A DNA stretch of 64,000 nt from Acidobacteriota bacterium (GCA_016201205.1 JACQDF010000030.1:1-64000); one strand, 5' to 3'; numbered from the stretch's first letter, positions 45,923 to 56,471 are shown. Numbers and translations: made by a program. Notes: a model not told the origin generated them from the sequence alone.

Positions 45923-48325
45923 CTACCGCTCGTTCGTATTGTACGGCGAGATGTAGCGTACAGACGACAGCCTCGCCAGCGCTTCGAGCTTGTCCAGCGC
46001 GATGCGGCCGATCACCAGTTGCATGGCCTGCTCATGCCGGATCACCTCGAAGCCGAGCGCCTTCAGAGCTTGTAGTGCCGCGCTGCCGTCTCCGTTGATG
46101 TACACCTTCAGCTCCGCTTTGCCATTGCGGACAAACGCGGGGGTTAGCCTGCCTGCCAGCGCCGCCGCGACGTCGGGATGCAGCTTGGCAAGGAACGTGG
46201 ATTGCGTCCGGGGGACATCCATTTCACGAGCATCGCGGGCGGCCTCTTTCCCAACGCGATCTGCCAGCGCGATTGGCCCAGATACCGGCGGCTGGCCGCC
46301 ACGGCCCACGAATCCGCCGGTCCGGAACGCCGACATCGGCATCGACGCCGGAGCAACAGCGACCGCCTCCTGCCGCTCTCCGAACACGCCCTGGTAGCTG
46401 ACGCCTTCCGGCATCTCGACCGGCACTTCGATTCGCCGCGGCTTGCCTGCTTCGGTCACCACACGCTCTTCCACGGCGACAAAGGCGGTGAACTGCGTCA
46501 TCAGCCGGAACTCGAGGCCGAGCTTCGTGATCTGGCTGCGCAGATCGTCGGCCAGCGTGCCGTGTTGCAGGCCGCGATAATCCTGACCCATCAGGTCATC
46601 GATCTTGGTGCGCGCCCACAGCGATGCGAGCACGTCGTGGCGAGGCTCGCCGGCTGCAAAGTCGACGTTCACCGTCCGCGCGAAATCGCCGCCCGCCGCC
46701 TTGCCGAGAATGCGAACGGCGCCCTTGGCGGGCCCGTTGTATCGCCCGTGAATGACCAGCGGCCTGGCGGCGAACAGGTCCGGAATCCGCTTCGGGTAGA
46801 CCTCGGTCACCGGCAGTCCGCCCCAATCGATCCGGATATCCGTGAGCAGCGGATTTCGCATCCGCTCGTGGAAACGCTTGGCCGCCGCCGAGCCGTCGTC
46901 CTGCAACGTCACGTACTCGACTTCGCCGCGCCCGAACTCGGCCATCTTGTCGAGCAGAAAGCGGTTCACCGAGCTGCCGATGCCGAAGCTGAACACACGC
47001 GCGTTGGAATACTTCTTCACTTCAGCGATGATTTCCATGTCGTTGCCGACGTAACCGTCGGTCAGAAACGCAACCACGCGAACATGTTTCTGGCTCTCCG
47101 CCGGCGCCAGCGCCGCGCGGATGGCCTTCATCATCTCGGTGCCGCCGCCGCCCCGCCGGCCCTCAATGAACTGCCGCGCTTTCTCGACGTTTTCCGCCGC
47201 CGCCGGCACCGGTTGCGGGAACAGAATGTGCGTGTCGCCGGCGAAAGTAATGATGTTGAACGTGTCCTGTGGATTCAGGTTCGCCAGCGCCGTCCGCATA
47301 ACTTCTTTCGATTTCTCGAGCGGGAAGCCATACATCGAGCCGGAGGTGTCCAGCACGAAGACCAGCTCTTTGGGGGTCACCTCGCCAGGCGTCACTCGCT
47401 CCGGGGGCTGGAGCATCAGCGTGAAGAAGCCGCCCCGCGAGCCGCGATGCGCCAGCACCGCATCTTCGATCTTGCGGCCGGCCACGTCGTACTTGAGGAT
47501 GAAGTCTTTATTCGGAATGGTCGCCTGGTCCTTCAGCTTGATGACAGCGCGACGCGGATCGGGCCGCTCGGTGAGAACTTCGTGTGACGTGCATGCCAGC
47601 AGGTCGATCGGCACGCCGGCATCGAGGCTGACCTCGACGGTAATGTCATGTCCCGCGCGTGTGCCCGGAGGCGTTACCTGCGGGGTGATGCGCGACCCAT
47701 CCGGCACCCGGTTGGTGTCCGGGGACCAGCCGCCGCCTTGCCTGCCGATGGCCTGCTTGCCGGGAATGTAGCGCGGCCCCACCACCATCGGAAATGCAAA
47801 TTCATACGTCCCGGCTTCATACTTCAGCGTCTCGATGTAGCTGATGGTGATCTTGACCTTTTCGCCCGGCCGGATGTTGGCGACGGATTGAGTGAAAATG
47901 TTGGGGCGGTCCTGCTCGAGCAGGCTCGCCGTTTTGCCGGCGTTGCGGGCGGCGTCATAGATCGCGCGCGCCTCTTCCCGCGGCTTGATCCTGCCCTTGA
48001 CCGTGCGGTCGCCGACGAGCATTGTCATGTCGTCGACAGCGGCGTTTTGCGGCAGCGGGAAGGTGTACACGGCTTCGATCTTCTCCTCCAGCGGGTTCTC
48101 GAAGTGCTGGGTGAGGGTGACGCGGGAAAGAAAGCCTGTGATCTCGGCCTTCACTTCCGTGCGTTTCAACGGGCACGGCAGGATGGGCCGCCCTTCGCGG
48201 TCTATCATCATCAGCGTGCCGGAACTTGCCCGGGCGGACTTGTTGGTATCGGCTGGAGCGGGAAAACAAAACAAGGCGGCCACCGCCGCCCAAATCAAAC
48301 TGTGGGTTGGTTTCTGGGACGTCAT
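45923..48325 (-). CDS. VIT and VWA domain-containing protein
   Basis: VKAEITGFLSRVTLTQHFENPLEEKIEAVYTFPLPQNAAVDDM (VIT); LVFVLDTSGSMYGFPLEKSKEVM (VWA MIDAS). Confidence 0.93.
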   Translation of the reverse strand: MTSQKPTHSLIWAAVAALFCFPAPADTNKSARASSGTLMMIDREGRPILPCPLKRTEVKAEITGFLSRVTLTQHFENPLEEKIEAVYTFPLPQNAAVDDMTMLVGDRTVKGRIKPREEARAIYDAARNAGKTASLLEQDRPNIFTQSVANIRPGEKVKITISYIETLKYEAGTYEFAFPMVVGPRYIPGKQAIGRQGGGWSPDTNRVPDGSRITPQVTPPGTRAGHDITVEVSLDAGVPIDLLACTSHEVLTERPDPRRAVIKLKDQATIPNKDFILKYDVAGRKIEDAVLAHRGSRGGFFTLMLQPPERVTPGEVTPKELVFVLDTSGSMYGFPLEKSKEVMRTALANLNPQDTFNIITFAGDTHILFPQPVPAAAENVEKARQFIEGRRGGGGTEMMKAIRAALAPAESQKHVRVVAFLTDGYVGNDMEIIAEVKKYSNARVFSFGIGSSVNRFLLDKMAEFGRGEVEYVTLQDDGSAAAKRFHERMRNPLLTDIRIDWGGLPVTEVYPKRIPDLFAARPLVIHGRYNGPAKGAVRILGKAAGGDFARTVNVDFAAGEPRHDVLASLWARTKIDDLMGQDYRGLQHGTLADDLRSQITKLGLEFRLMTQFTAFVAVEERVVTEAGKPRRIEVPVEMPEGVSYQGVFGERQEAVAVAPASMPMSAFRTGGFVGRGGQPPVSGPIALADRVGKEAARDAREMDVPRTQSTFLAKLHPDVAAALAGRLTPAFVRNGKAELKVYINGDGSAALQALKALGFEVIRHEQAMQLVIGRIALDKLEALARLSSVRYISPYNTNER

Positions 48326-48477
48326 GTACTCTCCTCACCGGGGGAATGCGGCCGGCAGGCGCATCCTTTCAAACTTTTTCGTCTTGGGTCCGCACGCGCG
48401 AACCGCGAACCGCTGGCTTATAATAGACAGAGAGGGGGCTTGCGTATAGGTCGAGACTCCCCTCGCGAGACGACGAG

Positions 48478-48609
48478 ATGGTAACCCGCAGGAAGGCCTG
48501 GATTTTGTTAGCTGATCATCACACGGTCGTCCGCCGGGGGGGCCAGGCTAATCAGGCGGTAGCCTCTTCGCGTATGCGCGCGGCATGCTTCTCAGAAAGA
48601 CACCTATGA
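48478..48609 (+). pseudogene. Truncated 5' remnant of a NarL/LuxR-type response regulator
   Basis: ATG VTRRKAWILLADHHTVVRRG then unrelated residues to a stop; resembles receiver N-terminus ...VLLADDHTVVREG. Confidence 0.5.
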
Positions 48610-49799
48610 TCCCGATTCGCCGTCTCGTTGGCAGGAGTGTGCTGTGTGGCATCACTGCCCTGACCATGGCCGGATGCGGAAAGCCCAGGGAAGTGGTGGC
48701 CGAAGGCAAGGAGTCGTCGAAAGCCGCAACCCAGGTCCAGCCAAATCCGGCAGGCGTGGTCGTCCTGGGTCCGGACGCACCCGAGCTCCGCCGGATGACG
48801 ATCGAATCCGTGCGCACGGTCCCGCTTCCTGCTGACGAGGTCACCGCCCCGGCGAAGATTGAAGCCAATCCCAATCGGGTGGGGCATGCGGTGTTACCGA
48901 TGCCCGGACGCATTGTGCGGGTGATGGTGAAACTGGGAGACTCTGTTACTCAAGGGCAGCCGGTGATCGTAATCGAAAGCCCGGCGGTTGGCGAAGCCGA
49001 GGCTGCCTACGTTCAAGCGGAAGCATCCGTTCGCCAGGCGGAACTCGCCGTGACCAAAGCCGACGCCGACCTGGCCCGGCTGACCGACTTGTTCGAGCAT
49101 CAGGCGGTCGCCCAAAAAGAGGTCCTGGCCGCGCAAACCACGTCGGCCATCGTTAAGACCTCCCTGGAACAGGCGCAGAGCGCGCGCGAGCAGACGCGCC
49201 GGCGGCTGGAACTTCTGGGCCTCAAGGCTGGCCACCTCCAACAGCAGGTCACGGTGACCGCGCCGGTTTCGGGCAAGGTGCTCGAGGTAAGTGTAGTGGA
49301 CGGAGAGTTTCGCAACGAGATCAGCACGCCTCTGATCACGATCACCGATCTGAGCCGCGTCTGGGCGACCTCGGAGGTGCCGGAAAGCAAGATCCGCTAC
49401 TACAAACTGGGCGGCACAGCCGATCTCGAGCTGATCGCTTACCCGAACGAAGTCTTCCGGGCGCGCGTGACTCGCATCGCCGATACCGTGAACAGTGAAA
49501 CCCGCACGATCAAGGTCAGTGCGGAGCTGGATAACAGCGCTGGCCGCTTGCGTCCGGAGATGTTCGGACGCCTGCGTTATGCCGACGGGTTTGTGCGAAG
49601 CCTATGGGTCCCCGATTCGGCGGTGGTGCTGGTCGGCGACAAGGATTTCGTCTTCCTCGAGCAGGGGCCCGGCCGGTTCCTTGCATCCCCGGTAGAGTTG
49701 GGCCAGCGCCACGACGGCGGATTCGCAGTCACCAAAGGCCTCAAGGCAGGCGACCGGGTAGTTACGCAAGGCTCCGTGTACCTGAAGGCCGCCCTGTAA
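48606..49799 (+). CDS. Efflux RND transporter periplasmic adaptor (CusB/CzcB-like lipoprotein)
   Basis: Lipobox LTMAGC; GHAVLPMPGRIVRVMVKLGDSVTQGQPVIVIESPAVGEAEAAYVQAEASVRQAELAV.... Confidence 0.9.
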   Translation: MIPIRRLVGRSVLCGITALTMAGCGKPREVVAEGKESSKAATQVQPNPAGVVVLGPDAPELRRMTIESVRTVPLPADEVTAPAKIEANPNRVGHAVLPMPGRIVRVMVKLGDSVTQGQPVIVIESPAVGEAEAAYVQAEASVRQAELAVTKADADLARLTDLFEHQAVAQKEVLAAQTTSAIVKTSLEQAQSAREQTRRRLELLGLKAGHLQQQVTVTAPVSGKVLEVSVVDGEFRNEISTPLITITDLSRVWATSEVPESKIRYYKLGGTADLELIAYPNEVFRARVTRIADTVNSETRTIKVSAELDNSAGRLRPEMFGRLRYADGFVRSLWVPDSAVVLVGDKDFVFLEQGPGRFLASPVELGQRHDGGFAVTKGLKAGDRVVTQGSVYLKAAL

Positions 49800-49803
49800 T
49801 TCG

Positions 49804-52800
49804 ATGCTCCGTAAGATTATCTTCTTTGCGATTCACCAGCCGCTGTTCGTGTTTCTCCTGCTGGCGGTGTTCGTCGGAGCGGGCATCTTCGCATTCCGGA
49901 CGTTGCCTATCGAGGCGTTTCCGGATGTCACCGACATTCAGGTCACGGTCGTAACATTATTCCCGGGGCATGCCGCGGAAGAGGTCGAAAAGCAAGTGAC
50001 GATTCCGCTCGAGATCGCGCTCAGCGGCGTTCCGCATGCCCTGCGCCTGTTCTCGCACACACAATTCGGATTGTCCTCCACGTACATCACTTTCGATGAC
50101 GAAGTCGATAACTACTTCGCCCGGCAGCAGGTGCTGGAGCGCCTCCAGGCGGTGGATCTGCCGGAGGGTATTCACCCGGAGCTTGCCCCGCTGTCCAGCC
50201 CGATCGGCGAAATCTATCGCGTATACCTCAAGTCCGACAGGTACGACGCCATGGAGCTGCGCAGCATCGAGGACTGGGTGGTCGGGCGCAACCTCAAACT
50301 GGTTCCGGGCGTGGCCGACGTCGTCAGCCGGGGAGGGTATGTCAAGCAGTACCAGGTGTCGCCCGATCTGACGAAGATGAAATCGCAAGGAGTGACTCTC
50401 CAGCAGGTATTCGCCGCTCTGGGACGCGGGAACATGAACGCCGGCGGGGGCTACATCGAACAGGGAGAACAGCAGTTCATCATCCGCGGCGTCGGCTTAC
50501 TGCGGTCACTCCAGGATATCCGCAACGTGGTGATCGCCGAACGCCGCGGCGTGCCCGTATTGATCAGCGACGTCGCCGAGGTCAGCACCGGATACCAGCA
50601 ACGCCAGGGCATTGTCGGCATGGACGCGCAGGACAACATCGTCAACGGCACGATCCTCATGCGCAAGGGTGAGAACCCGTCCGTGGTCCTGAAAGGCGTC
50701 AAGGCAAAGATGGAGGAACTCAACAGGAGTATCCTGCCCAAGGGCGTCCAGCTCTTGCCCTACTACGATCGCGCCTGGCTGATCGACAACACGCTTACGA
50801 CGGTGTTCAAGAATCTCGCCGAGGGCGCCCTGCTGGTCTGCCTGGTGCTGTTCTTGTTCCTGGGACGCCTGCGGCCGGCGGCAATCGTCGCGGTGGTGAT
50901 TCCGCTGTCCTTGCTGGCCACGTTCATCGGCCTCCAGATCAAGGGCATTCCGGCCAATCTTCTGTCGCTCGGAGCAATGGACTTCGGCATTATTGTGGAT
51001 GGCGCGGTGATCATGGTGGAGAACATTTTCCGCCGCATTTCGCAAGAACGTGAGCAGCACCGCTCCTTCAAGGAACTGGTCGCCGAGGCCGGCTCTCAGG
51101 TGGGCAGGCCGACGTTCTTTTCGATGCTCATCATCATCACCGCCCACATCCCGATCTTTACTCTACAGCGGCACGAGGGCCGTATCTTTGCACCGATGGC
51201 CTATACCATCACCTCGGCGCTGATCGGCTCCCTAGTGTTCTCGCTCACGCTGGTACCCGTTCTGTGCGTGTATTTCATGCGCCGCAGCCTGCCGGAGAAG
51301 GAGAACTTCGTCGTGCGTCTGGCGCACAGGACCTATCAGAAGGTGTTGACAATCGCGCTGCCGCGGCCCAGGATGGTCTTGCTTGTTTCGGCGGGCGCGC
51401 TTTTCGCCACCTTGCTGTTGGTGCCTCAGCTTGGCACAGAATTTCTGCCCGAACTGAATGAGGGCAGCATTTGGGTGAACTTCACGCTGCCGGCCGGCAT
51501 CTCCCTTGGGGAGGTGAACCGTTCGCTCCACAAAGCCCGAACGGCATTGCTCGAGATTCCCGAGGTGTCTCGTGTCGTCTCGCAAGCCGGCCGCCCGGAT
51601 GATGGCACCGATCCCAAGCCGATCAATATGGTGGAAATGCTGGTCGACCTGAAACCCCAGTCCGAGTGGCGGCCGAACGTGACCAAGGAAGACCTTATCG
51701 CGAAGATGGAGAAAACGCTCGACGACATGCCCGGCATCAAGCCGGCCTTCTCTCAGCCAATCCGTGACAACGTGCTTGAATCGATTTCGCAGATCGACGG
51801 CCAGATTGTCATCAAGATTTTTGGCGACGATTCGAATCTGCTCAAGCAGAAGATTGAGGAAATCCTGCCACTGATCTCACCCATCCGGGGAGTCGGCCGG
51901 GCGTTCGTGGATCGCGCCGGCCGCGTTCCTCAGCTTCAGATAGAAATCGACCGTGAACGCGCCGCGCGGTACGGCCTGAACGTCGCCGACATCGAGGACG
52001 TGATCGAAACCGCCCTCGGCGGCCGGCCGGCTACACAGATCTGGGAGGGAGAGAAGCGTTTCGGCGTGGTCGTCCGGCTGCGCGAGGAAGAGCGCAGCAA
52101 CATCGACGCGCTGCGCGGTCTTCTGCTCGACGCCCCGGACCACTCGCAGGTTCCGCTGGATCAGGTGGCCAAGATCGGCGTGCAGGACGGCGTCATGAAC
52201 ATCAGCCGCGAGGGTGGACGGAGCACGGCGGCCATCGGCGTGTTCCTCAAAGGCCGTGACATGGGGAGTCTGGTCCAGGAGATGCAACAGGTGGTGGACA
52301 AGAAGCTCAAGCTCCCGGCGGGCTACAACATCACCTGGGGCGGCGAATTTGAGAACCAGCAGCGCGCCATGGAACGCCTGATCATGATCATCCCCGTCAG
52401 CATCGTGCTGATTTTCGTGCTCCTGTTCGAGGCCTTCAAGACGGTGAAAAGCGCGGCACTCATCTTGCTGAACGTGCCCTTCGCGCTCTTCGGCGGCATT
52501 CTGGCGCTGTTCGTAACCGGGATTCACCTGAGCGTTTCGGCCGCCATCGGATTCATCGCGCTATTCGGACAGGCCGTGCTCAACGGGGTCGTGATGGTGA
52601 GCCACTTCAATGATCTCCAGAAGGCCGGCGCCACGCCGCATCGCGCCGTATTCGAAGGCGCGCAGACGCGGCTGCGAACGGTGCTGATGACTTCGCTGCT
52701 GGCGATGCTCGGTCTGCTGCCGATGGCCCTGTCCAAAGGCATCGGTTCGGAAGTGCAGAAGCCACTGGCGGTGGTCATCATCGGCGGACTTGTCACGGCA

Positions 52801-52875
52801 ACCGTCCTGACCCTGGTCGTGCTGCCGGCGTTGTACCTGATGTTTCACGCCGGCCCCGAGTCGGAAGAACTATGA
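49804..52875 (+). CDS. CusA/CzcA family heavy-metal efflux RND permease
   Basis: MLRKIIFFAIHQPLFVFLLLAVFVGAGIFAFRTLPIEAFPDVTDIQVTVVTLFPGHAAEEVEKQVTIPLE.... Confidence 0.95.
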   Translation: MLRKIIFFAIHQPLFVFLLLAVFVGAGIFAFRTLPIEAFPDVTDIQVTVVTLFPGHAAEEVEKQVTIPLEIALSGVPHALRLFSHTQFGLSSTYITFDDEVDNYFARQQVLERLQAVDLPEGIHPELAPLSSPIGEIYRVYLKSDRYDAMELRSIEDWVVGRNLKLVPGVADVVSRGGYVKQYQVSPDLTKMKSQGVTLQQVFAALGRGNMNAGGGYIEQGEQQFIIRGVGLLRSLQDIRNVVIAERRGVPVLISDVAEVSTGYQQRQGIVGMDAQDNIVNGTILMRKGENPSVVLKGVKAKMEELNRSILPKGVQLLPYYDRAWLIDNTLTTVFKNLAEGALLVCLVLFLFLGRLRPAAIVAVVIPLSLLATFIGLQIKGIPANLLSLGAMDFGIIVDGAVIMVENIFRRISQEREQHRSFKELVAEAGSQVGRPTFFSMLIIITAHIPIFTLQRHEGRIFAPMAYTITSALIGSLVFSLTLVPVLCVYFMRRSLPEKENFVVRLAHRTYQKVLTIALPRPRMVLLVSAGALFATLLLVPQLGTEFLPELNEGSIWVNFTLPAGISLGEVNRSLHKARTALLEIPEVSRVVSQAGRPDDGTDPKPINMVEMLVDLKPQSEWRPNVTKEDLIAKMEKTLDDMPGIKPAFSQPIRDNVLESISQIDGQIVIKIFGDDSNLLKQKIEEILPLISPIRGVGRAFVDRAGRVPQLQIEIDRERAARYGLNVADIEDVIETALGGRPATQIWEGEKRFGVVVRLREEERSNIDALRGLLLDAPDHSQVPLDQVAKIGVQDGVMNISREGGRSTAAIGVFLKGRDMGSLVQEMQQVVDKKLKLPAGYNITWGGEFENQQRAMERLIMIIPVSIVLIFVLLFEAFKTVKSAALILLNVPFALFGGILALFVTGIHLSVSAAIGFIALFGQAVLNGVVMVSHFNDLQKAGATPHRAVFEGAQTRLRTVLMTSLLAMLGLLPMALSKGIGSEVQKPLAVVIIGGLVTATVLTLVVLPALYLMFHAGPESEEL

Positions 52876-54152
52876 TGACCATGAAACGCCTCTTATTTGC
52901 GTTCGGAGTCGCGCCCGCGATGCTCGTTGCGCAGACGCCCCCCATCACCCTGGACCAGGCTCTTCGGGAAGCCATCGCAAGCAATCTGGACCTTGCCGCC
53001 GCCCGCCACAGCATCAGTGTGGCTGAGGCGCGCCAGATCACCGCGAGGCTCCGTCCGAATCCGGTGATGACCGTGAGCGCCGATCACCTGGATCTGCTCG
53101 GCACCGGATACAACTCGATCAACAACGCTGGTCCCAACGAGTACTCCTACCGCACCGACTTCATTCTCGAGCGGGGCGGCAAGAGAACCGCCCGGATGGA
53201 GTTGGCTGCGGTCGAGAAGTCGGTGACGGAACTCGGATTCCAGGACACCATGCGGAGGCTTATCTTCGACGTCGAAAGCGCCTTCGTCGACGTGCAGTTG
53301 GCGAGAGAAAACCTGGCCCTGGCCGAGGACAACCTGCGCAGCTTGAATGGCATCGTGGCGATCAATACGGTCCGCGTGCGGACCGGCGATCTGGCGGTCG
53401 TCGAGCTGGATCGATCGCAGGTTGCGGCCATGCAATATCAGACCGCTGTTCGCCAGGCCGAACTGCAACTTCGGCAGGCCAGGAACCGGCTCCAGTTTCT
53501 GCTCGGCCGGCCCGTCGCCGTCGAGGACTTCGACGTCACCGGGCCAATTCGCCGCGACGACCGCCGCATCAGCTTGGAGGAGGTCCGCGGTCGCGCTCAG
53601 ACACGGCGTCCGGACTTGCAGGCGATCCGGCAAACACAAGCCCGCAACCAGGCCGATCTGCGCCTGCAACTGGCCCAAGGAAAAATTGATTACACCACCG
53701 GTGTGGAATACCGGCGCCAGCAGGCGCCATCCGGCATGGGCAATTCTCTGGGCTTCTTTTTCAGCGCGCCACTGCCCTTGTTCAATCGAAACCAAGGTGA
53801 AATCGCGCGATCTCAACGTGAGATCGACCAGGCCGCGGCGCAGATCCGCGCTCTGGAAGCCCGAGTCAATGGTGAGGTGACCAGTACATGGCATCAGTAC
53901 TTCACTTCTCGCGGACTTCTCGAGGACATCGAGCAGAAGATGCTGGCAAAGGCCAGAAGTGTTCGGCAGACCACTGAATATTCCTACCGTCGCGGCGAGG
54001 CGACTCTGGTGGAGTTCCTGGACGCTCAGCGCGCCTTCAACGACGTCACCCAGAGTTACAACGAAGCCCGAGCCAATTACGCCAGGAGCCTTTATCTGCT
54101 GGACTCGGTCACCGCATCGCCCGTCTCGATCCCCGGACCTGCTCAACCTTAG
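52872..54152 (+). CDS. TolC family outer membrane protein (CusC/CzcC-like)
   Basis: PPITLDQALREAIASNLDLAAARHSISVAEARQITARLRPNPVMTVSADHL.... Confidence 0.93.
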   Translation: MMTMKRLLFAFGVAPAMLVAQTPPITLDQALREAIASNLDLAAARHSISVAEARQITARLRPNPVMTVSADHLDLLGTGYNSINNAGPNEYSYRTDFILERGGKRTARMELAAVEKSVTELGFQDTMRRLIFDVESAFVDVQLARENLALAEDNLRSLNGIVAINTVRVRTGDLAVVELDRSQVAAMQYQTAVRQAELQLRQARNRLQFLLGRPVAVEDFDVTGPIRRDDRRISLEEVRGRAQTRRPDLQAIRQTQARNQADLRLQLAQGKIDYTTGVEYRRQQAPSGMGNSLGFFFSAPLPLFNRNQGEIARSQREIDQAAAQIRALEARVNGEVTSTWHQYFTSRGLLEDIEQKMLAKARSVRQTTEYSYRRGEATLVEFLDAQRAFNDVTQSYNEARANYARSLYLLDSVTASPVSIPGPAQP

Positions 54153-54158
54153 CCTGCT

Positions 54159-55217
54159 TTAATCCTGAGTCCGGATGATGACCTCGAGGGTCACCTTTCG
54201 GGTGGGATCCGGCGTGACGCCGCCTTTACGAAGGGCATCGGTTCGCACATCCGTGGCTTCCTCTTTCGCCTTGCCCGCCCGGCCGAAGGCCTGGCGGAAG
54301 CTTTGGGTCTCCGCTCCGCCCAACCGGGCTTGCGGATCGAGTGAGAATTCGACCAACAGCGTTTCGACGCCGCTGCCGGCGGAGATCACCTCCCGCGCCG
54401 GAATCATCACCGCCTGGCCCCGCCGCACAAACTGGCCGCCTGCCAGCAGAATCGAGTTGGTGCGCCGGTACACGGTAAGATAGCCGTCTTCGGAAGGCGT
54501 GACGCGGAGACGCAGCGGATCTCCGGCCTTGACGGAAGCTCCCGGCGGTAACGGCACGAATTCCCCTTCCGGCGTTTGCCGCAGCACTGCGTAATCCACC
54601 GAAAGCCGCGGCTGGATGGCGCCGGCCGCTGCCGCCGCTTCCTTGGGAACGTCACGCTCCATGCGAGGCTCGCGCTCGGCCACGCTCATGGCCACTTGCG
54701 CCGCCGGAGGTTCGGCTGCCGGGGCAGGGGCAGCCGGAACCACGCGGACGTCGGACGACGGGGGCGCTTTGACACGGGCCAGCGCTGCCTTCGGCCTGGG
54801 CGCCGCGGCAGCCGCTTTCTCTTCCGCCGGGACCGCCGCCGGAGCCGCCTTTTGGGCGAGCGGAGCCGGCTGCGGCTCCACCGCCGGGCGTGGCGTCAGG
54901 ATCACCAGCAACACCGCCGCGGTGGCCAGTGCACCGGCGGCGCCCCAAGCCACCGGCCGGGTGAGCCAGTCGCGCATCCGGCTCCACAGCGATGGACGCG
55001 GCGTCAGCGCCGCCGTCATTTGCGCCTTCACGCCGGGCGTCTCCAGCAGCTCCTTCAAAGCCTGCTCACTCATCAGCTCGTCAAACAGCGCCTGGTCTTC
55101 GAGCGCGCGCTGGAACAGCACCTGCTGCTCGGGCGGCGAAAGGTTGCCCGTTGCGTAGCCGCCCACCAACTTGTTTGGGTCTACTGGCTGATTGTCCTGT
55201 TTGTCCGGGCCGCTCAT
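54159..55217 (-). CDS. Anti-sigma-factor-like protein with Ala/Pro-rich linker and C-terminal DUF4384-like domain
   Basis: LVGGYATGNLSPPEQQVLFQRALEDQALFDELMSEQALKELLE..; C-term LRLRVTPSEDGYLTVYRRTNSILLAGGQFVRRGQAVMIPA. Confidence 0.75.
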   Translation of the reverse strand: MSGPDKQDNQPVDPNKLVGGYATGNLSPPEQQVLFQRALEDQALFDELMSEQALKELLETPGVKAQMTAALTPRPSLWSRMRDWLTRPVAWGAAGALATAAVLLVILTPRPAVEPQPAPLAQKAAPAAVPAEEKAAAAAPRPKAALARVKAPPSSDVRVVPAAPAPAAEPPAAQVAMSVAEREPRMERDVPKEAAAAAGAIQPRLSVDYAVLRQTPEGEFVPLPPGASVKAGDPLRLRVTPSEDGYLTVYRRTNSILLAGGQFVRRGQAVMIPAREVISAGSGVETLLVEFSLDPQARLGGAETQSFRQAFGRAGKAKEEATDVRTDALRKGGVTPDPTRKVTLEVIIRTQD

Positions 55218-55750
55218 GTCTTGCCCTCCCAACCGCCTCCCATGAATTCGAGCAGTTGTTTCCGGCAGCGATGGTCCCAGGTGTAGATCGTGTTGATCGA
55301 CTCGACGTGAAGGATCGCCTGAATCTCGGAAAAGCTTCTGCCTTCCAGTTTGTAGCGAATCAGCTCGCGGCAGCGCTCCCCCAGGAGGGCCATCGCCTTC
55401 CGGAGGCGCTGAATCTGCTCGCGCCGCTCGGCGAGGGCAGCCGGATCAGGGTGCGGATCCGCCAGCGGCTGGTCGTCCGCCGGTACTTGCCTGTTCTCCC
55501 CGCGGCGGTAGCTCTTGGCGAGCATGCCCATCAATTTCCGCCGGGCGATCTCCAATGCCAGCGGAACCAGGTCCGTGGCTTCGATCACGTGCGGGTATTT
55601 CTCGACCAGCGTCATGATGACTTCCTGAGCCACGTCTTCGGCCAGATCCCTCCGATAACGAGATGCCGCGAACCCGACAATCCTTTCACGCAGCAGCAAC
55701 AGGATCTGATCGCGCGCCACAGCGTCCCGGGGCACACCCAATTCTAACAA
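55214..55750 (-). CDS. RNA polymerase sigma factor, ECF subfamily
   Basis: RYRRDLAEDVAQEVIMTLVEKYPHVIEATDLVPLALEIARRKLMG...LGERCRELIRYKLEGRSFSEIQAILHVESINTIYTWDHRCRKQL; probable TTG start behind AGGAGG. Confidence 0.85.
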   Translation of the reverse strand: MLELGVPRDAVARDQILLLLRERIVGFAASRYRRDLAEDVAQEVIMTLVEKYPHVIEATDLVPLALEIARRKLMGMLAKSYRRGENRQVPADDQPLADPHPDPAALAERREQIQRLRKAMALLGERCRELIRYKLEGRSFSEIQAILHVESINTIYTWDHRCRKQLLEFMGGGWEGKT

Positions 55751-55789
55751 GGGAATCCTCCTGCTAAGCTTACTCTTACATCGGCAACC

Positions 55790-56446
55790 ATGACGGAAAC
55801 CATCGGACTGGAAGTCATTGCCGTCAACGGCCCCGGCGTCCTGCACCAGCTTACGGGGGTCATCGCCCGGCATGAAGGCGACATTACCAGCGTTGCCATT
55901 CTCGCCAGCACCACGGACGAGGCTCGCATTTACTTCGAGATCCAATTGCCAGGCGAAGTCGACCGCCTGAAGGCCGACCTGGCCGGCCTGGCCGTCGTGA
56001 AACAGGCGGATCTGACCAACACGATGCAGAGGATCTTCGGCAAGCGCATCATTATCATCGGCGGCGGTGCGCAGGTTGGCCAGGTCGCCATCGGCGCCAT
56101 CTCGGAAGCCGACCGGCACAACATCCGCGGCGAGCACATCTCGGTGGACACGATTCCGCTGGTGGGCGAGAAGCCGCTGGCGGAAGCCGTTCGAGCGGTG
56201 GCCCGGCTTCCGCGCGCGAAAGCAGTGGTTCTGGCGGGCTCGTTGATGGGAGGCGAGATCGAGAAAGCAGTGCGGGAGGTGCGCGAGCAGGGTCTGCTGG
56301 TGGTGAGTCTGAATATGGCCGGCAGCGTCCCCGAGGCAGCGGATCTGGTTGTGTCCGACCCGGTGCAGGCCGGTGTGATGACGGTGATGGCAGTTGCCGA
56401 CACCGCCAAGTTCACCGTCGATCGCCTGAAAAGGCGGGTGTTCTGA
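55790..56446 (+). CDS. ACT domain protein with DUF5612-like C-terminal domain
   Basis: LEVIAVNGPGVLHQLTGVIARHEGDITSVAIL...; RIIIIGGGAQVGQVAIGAISEADRHNIRGEHISVDTIPLVGEKPLAEAV. Confidence 0.7.
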   Translation: MTETIGLEVIAVNGPGVLHQLTGVIARHEGDITSVAILASTTDEARIYFEIQLPGEVDRLKADLAGLAVVKQADLTNTMQRIFGKRIIIIGGGAQVGQVAIGAISEADRHNIRGEHISVDTIPLVGEKPLAEAVRAVARLPRAKAVVLAGSLMGGEIEKAVREVREQGLLVVSLNMAGSVPEAADLVVSDPVQAGVMTVMAVADTAKFTVDRLKRRVF

Positions 56447-56471
56447 AAGGGAACGATGACATAATACTCCC

